A stretch of 64,000 nt of DNA, taken from positions 5,235,950 through 5,299,949 of the forward strand of contig NW_002060943.1 in assembly GCF_000150275.1 (NCBI RefSeq), in the 5' to 3' direction. This stretch comes from Trichoplax adhaerens. Its lineage: Eukaryota > Placozoa > Uniplacotomia > Trichoplacea > Trichoplacidae. The notes beneath the pieces were generated by a model. It saw nothing but the letters and a program-made list of their open reading frames with translations, was not told the origin of the DNA and did not search any database. Positions 46,401 to 64,000 of this stretch are shown piece by piece (position 1 is the first letter of the stretch; each line of letters starts with the position of its first letter). A program made the position numbers and the translations under genes.

Positions 46401-49400
46401 CTTTAGTTTGGACAGCTGATATTACACCAGCTGATCATATCATCAATAAATATCAAGTCCACGCTTTAATTAATGCCGAAGGTTGTAGAACAAGATTAGC
46501 AGGATTTCATCGTAAAGAATTTCGCGGTAAATTAGCAATTGCCATTACTGCCAACTTTATCAATTATCAAACAAAAGAAGAAAGCCGTGTGGAAGAAATA
46601 AGCGGTGTTGCTTACATTTTTAATCAAGGCTTTTTTAACGATTTAAGGAATAGTAAGGGTATCGACTTGGAGAATATCGTTTATTATCGAGACAATACTC
46701 ATTACTTCGTGATGACTGCTAAAAAGAAAAGTTTACTCTTAAAGGGAGTTTTAAAAGCTGTAAGTATCTTTTAAAATAAATTGTTTAATTGAAATCTGCC
46801 TAGGTAAATAATACAGATACTAATTTGATAAAAACGTCAGTAAACCTTATTTATTATATGCTGCGTACTTACGACGATCGTAATTTCTTAATAGCATTGT
46901 AGTGCATCATAACGTATAGCATGTACACGCTTGATCGTTAAACCAAAGAAATAGAAATATTGTACGCGTACACTCACTGCACAATAAAGAACTTAAAAAG
47001 ATATCTGTAAATCTTACCTGACATATTCACTTGTAAACGTAGAGTACTGTAGCTGTACGATTATTGCCGGCGATATTCTATAATTGTTTGTAGCACCTAT
47101 TAGTAATTTATTACATAGGTATTCAACAAGTACTACAGTAATATGAAAATCAAAGCAATTAACAAACATGCCTATAGAATATTACAATTATCGAGAATTG
47201 ATAATCTCTCTTTCTTCTAATTTGGACAATTTGATAGGATTATTCCGACGTCAATAAATTGCTATCGACAGAAAATATCGATCAGATTGCATTGCAAAAT
47301 TACGCTAAACAAGCTGCTGACTTCTCTACCCGATATCAATTACCTAAGCTAGAATTTGCTCTAAATCATTACAAAAAACCAGATGTAGCGGTATTTGATT
47401 TCACTTCCATCTATGCCGCTGAACATTCCTGTAGAGTAATAGAAAGGAAGGGCCAACCATTATTAATGCAATTAGCTGGCGATGGCCTGCTCGAAGTAAG
47501 CATTATAATCTTAATAAACCGATTCATGTGTAAGTAATTAATTTATTAGCTTGTGAATGAAATAAGGCTTATGTTTTATCGCTTAGAAAAGCATGGAGTT
47601 CGACTTAACATTAGTATCATTGCTTGTTTAATGACTATTGTAATGCTGTATTAAGAGATAATTTACATCTTTACAGCCTTTTTGGCCTACTGGATCCGGT
47701 TGTGCTAGAGGATTTTTAGGTGCTTATGATTCTGCGTGGATGATAAGAGGATGGAGTGCGTTAATATCACGCAAGAGAGCTGATTGTATAGAGCTGATTA
47801 GACAACGCGAAAGTGTGTATACTTTATTGGCCCAAACCACACCCAATAATTTGCAAAAAAATATTACTAAGTATTCTCTCGATCCAAATACGCGATATTG
47901 CAATTTGAATATAAAGGCAATTCCTGCTACCGTCGTTCAATTTCTATATGATGACGGCTCTGATTCTACAGATAATCCCAGCAAAAAGATGTCAAAGTCC
48001 CCATCCATGATCGGTTAGTGAAAAGAAGAAAAATATTTTTTACAAATGTTAAAATCTATTTAAACTATTACGATCAGTTGACTGAAATGAATAGGAATAT
48101 CGTTGCCGCAACTATATTCATTTCCTCTAATTAAATTTTTCTATATTTTATTGTAGCCGGTATTACAACGCATGAATTATTGGGGTGGTGTAGCAACTGT
48201 ACATCCGTTTATAAAAATATCAACATAGTTAATATGACAACTTCTTGGAAGGATGGAATGGCGTTTTGCGCAATTATTCATCGCTTTAGACCAGATCTAA
48301 TGTTGGTTTATTATTCACTATTAAATTTTAGTATTCATTCATTGTTGGTATTAAGACGAGTCACACTAATATATAACTCGTGTAAAGTTAATATCTTATC
48401 TGATCTTTGTGTAGAGATTTTGATTCCCTTAGCCCTGATAGCGTAGAGGAAAATCTTAATTTGGTTGGTAATTTTTTATTGCTTATACATAAATTTGCTA
48501 CTTATGGCTAACAAAATTACTACTATATACATTTTCTGTAGGCAATTTCAGTTTCTGACGAACATCTAGCAATTGCTCCAACTTTCAATCCTAACGAATT
48601 AATTGAACTTGGAGGAGCTGACCCCCTTTCTATAATGTGTTTCGTAGCCAAGCTTTATGACGTTTTCAAGAACGAAAAACCTCAAGGTTCGATTTTCAAC
48701 AATAAAACTTTATTATTTCTGTATGCTTTCAGAAGAATTGCGGTATTAAAGCTGTAACAATAAGTCCTCAAAAATTTAATATTAACTCAACGATGTTGTG
48801 TCTCTATTTAATGACATGTAGAATTAGCAACAATGGAAGATGATGCAAAAGCTCCTGTTAATCGATCTCCTATGGGCAAACTAAGATTATTCCGTAAAAT
48901 CTCGAGCATATTATCTAGGAATAAGGTAGTTTTAGATTAACATAACTTCTAGTAGTATATTTTTCGCTTAATGGCTATAAATTGCAAGAATTTATTAATT
49001 TTAATTGTCCTGATATACGCCAATACGGCAATATTCACTTGAGAGCGATAGATTGCGTTTCTTCATAACTCTCTTGTCTTATATATATATATATATATTT
49101 AATAGAGTCAACTGGCATCGCAGAAGGATTCAAATCAAGAAGAGCCACAGAAATCAACTAAAAAGAAATCTCACTTTCAAAATCTTATCAAAAGCGTTAT
49201 TGTAAAAAACAGTGTAGCAACAAAATTTCGACAGGTATTTAATGAAAATATTGCTTCATTACAATAGTATAAAATTCAGTAAATACCGGCATAATAATAG
49301 CTAGAATTACTCACAATATTTTCCTAATTGTAGCCAGTTAATACTAGAAAACTTTCACAAAGCCAAGTTTGCTATGTCTGTGGCAAGAATAGTTACTTAT

Positions 49401-50605
49401 TGGAAAGAATATGTGTCGAGGACATGTTTCTTCACAATACTTGTTTTAAATGTCATACATGTGAAGTTACACTGCGGATTGGCGATTACGAATTTGTACC
49501 ATCAGATAATCCAACAGAAAAGGGAAAGTTTTATTGCAAGCTTCATGGACCATCATCATCAACATTTACTGGGGATTCAGTTGATACAATTGATAGCAAT
49601 ACCGTATCCAGGGCTGTAGAAGAAGATCAAGCCACAAGAGAGAGAATGAGAAGGAAAATGCAAAGGAAAAAAGCCACCATTATGCAGCCTGTGCTAGACT
49701 TGGTTATGGAAGATAGTGCAAGTGGTATATCGAGTAGCGAGGAAGAGATAGATTCAACTGATGATGTAGAAGAGGTAAAAGTCTGGTATTAATATGCAAG
49801 AGTTCATAGTTTAAGTTTTGTGTATCCAACATCATGCTTTCCTGTTGGATTACTTCTTTAACTTAATTTGGTAATGAACTATAATATTCAAATTGTATCA
49901 TATTACCAAAGGAGAAAACACAGCAAACATCAGAAGCTGCTACACTTGAAAATAAAAGACGCAGACAATTGAAAAGAAAACTAACAATGCAGCAAATTAA
50001 AGATCGTCAATTTGCTGCAAATCAACTATTTCTAGCACAAGAAATTCAACGCAAAATGAGGGAAACAGAATATAGAATATCTGAGATAACAGCTCAAGGC
50101 GCAATCCTCGAAAAACGTTTACGTACTGCTGCAGGTACTAGCTTTAGCTGTTATGCTTACGATACTAAGTCGTCAATTGAATAGATATTTTATATTGACT
50201 TGACAAATAAATTTGAAAGATACTACTAGTGACGAAGATTTAGCCGAGTGGTTCGATCTAATCAAAGAAAAAAACGCTTTGCAAAACTATGAAGTGGAGC
50301 TGTCATTAATGTTAGTAAGACTTATTGTCAATCGAAAACCTGAGCATGATTACAATTTTTTTTTTTTTGTACATTATCTTCTTTTTGATAGGGCAAAAAT
50401 GGTAGAGTTAGAGGATAAAATATCGGTCTTAAAATCAGAGCGTCCTAGGGATGAAGAAAAGCGACAACTGCTAAATGAGACGGAAGCGGAAAAAGAAGCA
50501 CTAGAACAGACGTTGCAAAACGCAAGAGACAAGTACGCTAGCAATACTGTATTGTATAAAGGTTACAATAACGATAATTCACGATCATTGGATTTGAAAT
50601 TTTAA
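43403..50605 (+). CDS. MICAL: MICAL F-actin methionine monooxygenase
   Basis: MICAL is a flavin monooxygenase that oxidises actin methionines and disassembles filaments. Fourteen exons read in frame: 43403-43871, 46104-46214, 46407-46759, 47238-47495, 47677-48013, 48157-48301, 48415-48463, 48542-48686, 48822-48925, 49106-49234, 49334-49774, 49912-50134, 50220-50310 and 50392-50605, giving 1022 residues. The FAD domain carries [13 protein letters not shown] (residues 91-103), [50 protein letters not shown] and [18 protein letters not shown] domain (about 510-620) has [24 protein letters not shown] domain (about 713-771) has [14 protein letters not shown] and FYCKLH. The C-terminal bMERB coiled-coil domain (about 860-1010) has [31 protein letters not shown] and MVELEDKI. 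Domain order equals MICAL1. Two donors are GTTGGT and one GTTAGT; protein continuity supports them. Intron 1 is 2.2 kb. Confidence 0.96.
43923..43940. repeat. CT microsatellite
   Basis: A short (CT)n run lies in MICAL intron 1, shortly after the first donor site. Confidence 0.9.
49079..49099. repeat. TA microsatellite at a MICAL acceptor
   Basis: A (TA)n run occupies the place of the polypyrimidine tract just before the exon at 49106. It is followed by TTTAATAG. Confidence 0.85.
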
Positions 50606-51404
50606 AGCGTTTATTTAGTATATTTATACAAAGCCCGCTTATATGCAGTTTTTTCAATATCATTGCTGTCAGAAAATGATTAGCATATCACTTATATAAA
50701 TTATACACTCACAGAGGAGTAGTTTTTCCGGGGCTTATTTTATAAACGCAAACAATAAAATAATTTAGAATCTTGTTAATTAATTTTGAGATGTGCACAT
50801 CCGATAAATTTCGAAACTTAATTACTACAACTCTGCAAGTACGCATGGTATTCGTATACCGTAATGGCTATCGATAAAGATAAACGTTAATTTTTCACAC
50901 CAGAGATATTGCACTAATCTATTGACATAATTTTACATATAGGGTATCTGATAATAAGGAAAGTTCAATTGAATATATGTTGCTATTTCAAGGTACTGTA
51001 GAGTGAATAAAAAATTCTGGTAGAATAATCTATATATAATTTACATATCAATTTCATATTAGAACAATATGACCATACATAAAGATGATAATTTAAATGT
51101 ATAGGATTCACACAATTTGGCCAGGATGCGATCCAATGGGTATAAAAGAAGTCCGCAAATGTATACCTGAACAATGATTCTAAAATTATGAAATACAATT
51201 GCATCATAATGTATCATTTTATCGCCTTTATTAAGATAATGAATATGTATCGGGAATACAACAGTATTCTATTTTACTCTAAATCCGTATGACTTATTTT
51301 TCTTCATTACCAGTTACTAATAATTATAATATTACTTACTGCATATGGAAGACAGAAATTTTTTTTAATATCTCTTAACGATAGTATCTTTACTGTTATA
51401 AGGA
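50606..51404. other. Convergent 3' spacer, MICAL and GCN2
   Basis: This holds the two 3' UTRs. An AATAAA at 50754-50759, about 150 nt after the MICAL stop, is the best poly(A) signal candidate for MICAL. Nothing else is recognised. Confidence 0.5.
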
Positions 51405-62304
<10,900 letters not shown>

Positions 62305-63017
62305 CTTGGTTTTCGTATTTGAAGACGTACGTCCACGACTGTGGATTGCAGTAAAGTATGATGAAATTATTGCTTCTTCTTGATACAAGCGCTCGTATTT
62401 TACCTAAGCTAACCAGTCTGATGCAACCAAACAATTATTCTATAGCAATAGCATACTTTGACGTCTTGTTTAGAGTTTTTTTCAATGAAATTCACAGAAA
62501 GAGAGAGAAGAAATTGGAGTCTATTTTAGTCGGCAATTTTCAAGTCTGAGCTCCCAGTTGGACCATTCATTTTTTCAGTCATCTGGTTATCGGCTACAAG
62601 CGTTCACTGCTATGGTTGAGTTTGACTGGTAATAATGATTCAGGTGAAAGGAAGGTTGACTCTTTAAGCTTTGTATTGAACTTGCTCTCAACCAGCCGGT
62701 CATCATAGGGAAGTGACACAGGCGAGTGAGTTGATTGAGTCATGGTTGACTACACAGTACACGGTATACTGAGTGTAACTGAGTCGAATACTGACTGAAG
62801 TCTATTATTGTACGTCGTACTTGGACGAATACTGTACGACTGTATGGGGGCGTAATTTAGTGAAGTGACGTTCGACGTTCCCCTACACTGATTCAGTGCT
62901 ACACTCCAGGTACAGCAGTCACTCGTCAGTAAGTCACACTCTGGACTACTTGACTCTTGACTGACTATTCAATGGCTTTATCATGTGTTATCTTGCGTGG
63001 AAGTCATTCACTCATCG
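62305..63017. promoter_or_regulatory. Probable GCN2 promoter side of a divergent spacer
   Basis: This region precedes the GCN2 start on the minus strand and faces a plus-strand gene start at 63492. It contains many GACTGA/TCACTC and GTACAG-like words but no clear TATA box. The assignment rests on position. Confidence 0.35.
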
Positions 63018-63182
63018 TTGTGTGGAACATACTGACAACCGACAGTCATAACGGCTGTAAATGAATGTCCCAAGATCCAGTCCAGTAGTAGTTCCGAACT
63101 GTGTGGAACATACTGACATCGTGCAGTCAGAAACGCTGTAAATGAATGTCCAATGTCCAGTCCAGTAGTAGTTCCGAGCTGA
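63018..63182. repeat. Tandem duplication, two copies of about 81 bp
   Basis: TGTGTGGAACATACTGACA occurs at about 63020 and 63101. Both copies continue through CTGTAAATGAATGTCC and CCAGTCCAGTAGTAGTTCCG. They differ by a few substitutions. The open frame spanning them on the minus strand is only a translation of the repeat. Confidence 0.93.
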
Positions 63183-63309
63183 ACTATCGACACTCGACAG
63201 GTGTAACGTCTAGTGTCCACGTCACCGAAAAGAACAGAAAGAGCACGTTAATTACAGTACCGGATGTGAGAGTCTTTTTAAAGGAACTGTAGGACCGTAT
63301 CGTTTAGTA

Positions 63310-63432
63310 TCAAAGGCTACAGTGTACAGTGTACAGTACTCAAAGCGGTACGATCCTGTATTGTACACTGTACACTGTACAGTACTGTACTGTACTGTAC
63401 CGTACTGACGGTGTACAGTACAGTACGTCATC
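63310..63432. repeat. Cluster of TACAGTAC/GTACTGTAC palindromic words
   Basis: GTACAGTGTACAGTAC is followed about 20-60 bases later by CTGTACACTGTACAGTACTG and further copies. The two halves are complementary and can fold into a long stem or slip. The cluster sits 60-180 bp before the ATG at 63492. Confidence 0.85.
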
Positions 63433-63491
63433 CAACTTTCAACCAGGGCCTTTCTTTCAAAATAATTTAAAGACCTAAATCACTATGCAAT

Positions 63492-63613
63492 ATGGCTACT
63501 AACCCGGAGAATGAATTACGACAAGTTGCACAACCATTACTTTCACCTTCTATCAGTTATGCTTACACTAACCTCTGTGTAACAATAATAAAGCGATTAT
63601 ACCCGGATGAATT
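63492..63613 (+). CDS. First coding exon of an unrecognised gene (partial)
   Basis: An ATG at 63492 opens 40 codons and two bases, starting MATNPENELRQVAQPLL and continuing SPSISYAYTNLCVTIIKRL to YPDEL. It ends at a strong donor (TTGTAAGC) in phase 2. The start lies downstream of a palindrome-rich region and divergent to GCN2, as expected for a gene start. I do not recognise the protein. The peptide looks helical and carries no signal peptide. The remaining exons lie beyond the window. Confidence 0.5.
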
Positions 63614-64000
63614 GTAAGCCAGATTTATTTTGCAGGCTATTAGGCTACTAATCTGTTTTTAAAAGTCATGCATTGATTGTTTACGTTTTGAACTTGACAA
63701 AATTGGTATCAAAATTTTACCAAGAAATAACATTTATACAAGAAATATTGACATGAAATATCATATTTTCCTGAATAGGCAACATCAAACTAGCTCATTA
63801 ATTCAGTATTACTTCTCCTGCTAAAATAAGGATAAAAAGTCTCTCAAGATAGTTTGATTCTTAATGTATTTTAGTAATGCTTGGTGTATAATACGTAGGA
63901 TAATGACATCATCGGTAGCATGTACAAAAACTCTTAATTAATACATCGAACCAGCTGACTACTTCACTTTAACTACTGTAGATAACGTTGCATGATGTTA
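63614..64000. other. Presumed first intron of the gene starting at 63492
   Basis: AT-rich DNA with no recognisable exon before the window ends. Confidence 0.35.

Noticed and set aside
62305-62388. N-terminal extension of GCN2 from an in-frame upstream TTG
   Set aside because: No ATG is present in the extension, and the ATG at 62304 directly precedes the RWD domain.

Overview
This is a window of an AT-rich animal nuclear genome. The genes are split into many short exons with GT/AG introns, mostly 50-500 nt, and they encode conserved animal proteins. The order runs PTGR3/ZADH2-like oxidoreductase (partial, minus), CKAP5/XMAP215 (minus), ATG13 (plus), a C2H2 zinc-finger protein (plus), ITFG2 (minus), U1-70K/SNRNP70 (plus), MICAL (plus), GCN2/EIF2AK4 (minus), and the first exon of an unrecognised gene (plus). 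Compact genes plus a complete early-animal set (KICSTOR subunit, MICAL, GCN2) suggest a non-bilaterian animal. A placozoan such as Trichoplax is my best guess, but this is inference and not proven by any marker seen here. I found no bacterial, viral or CRISPR features.

Layout. 1-2503: 5' exons of the PTGR3 gene. 2504-4853: spacer with a 42-bp minisatellite. 4854-16111: CKAP5 with five TOG arrays. 16112-22058: divergent CKAP5/ATG13 spacer holding three unrelated tandem repeat families (about 186, 176 and 281 bp) and a perfect hairpin. 22059-27394: ATG13, 14 exons. 28820-30571: intronless zinc-finger gene. 31220-35222: ITFG2, interrupted by an assembly gap. 35355-36115: three copies of a roughly 250-bp repeat between the divergent ITFG2 and SNRNP70 starts. 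36619-40430: SNRNP70, 9 exons. 40431-43349: spacer. 43403-50605: MICAL, 14 exons. 51405-62304: GCN2. 63492 onward: a new gene begins.

How the genes relate. ATG13 (autophagy initiation under mTORC1), ITFG2 (KICSTOR scaffold that lets GATOR1 restrain mTORC1) and GCN2 (uncharged-tRNA sensor) all act in the amino-acid starvation response and lie within about 40 kb. CKAP5 and MICAL act on microtubules and actin. U1-70K acts in splicing. Whether the proximity means anything is unknown.

Non-coding DNA throughout is rich in the short palindrome-forming words TACAGTA/TACTGTA and GTACAGTAC, often in clusters next to gene starts. This is the least explained signal in the window. Exon borders below were read by eye from reading frame, splice signals and protein similarity known to me; no alignment was run.
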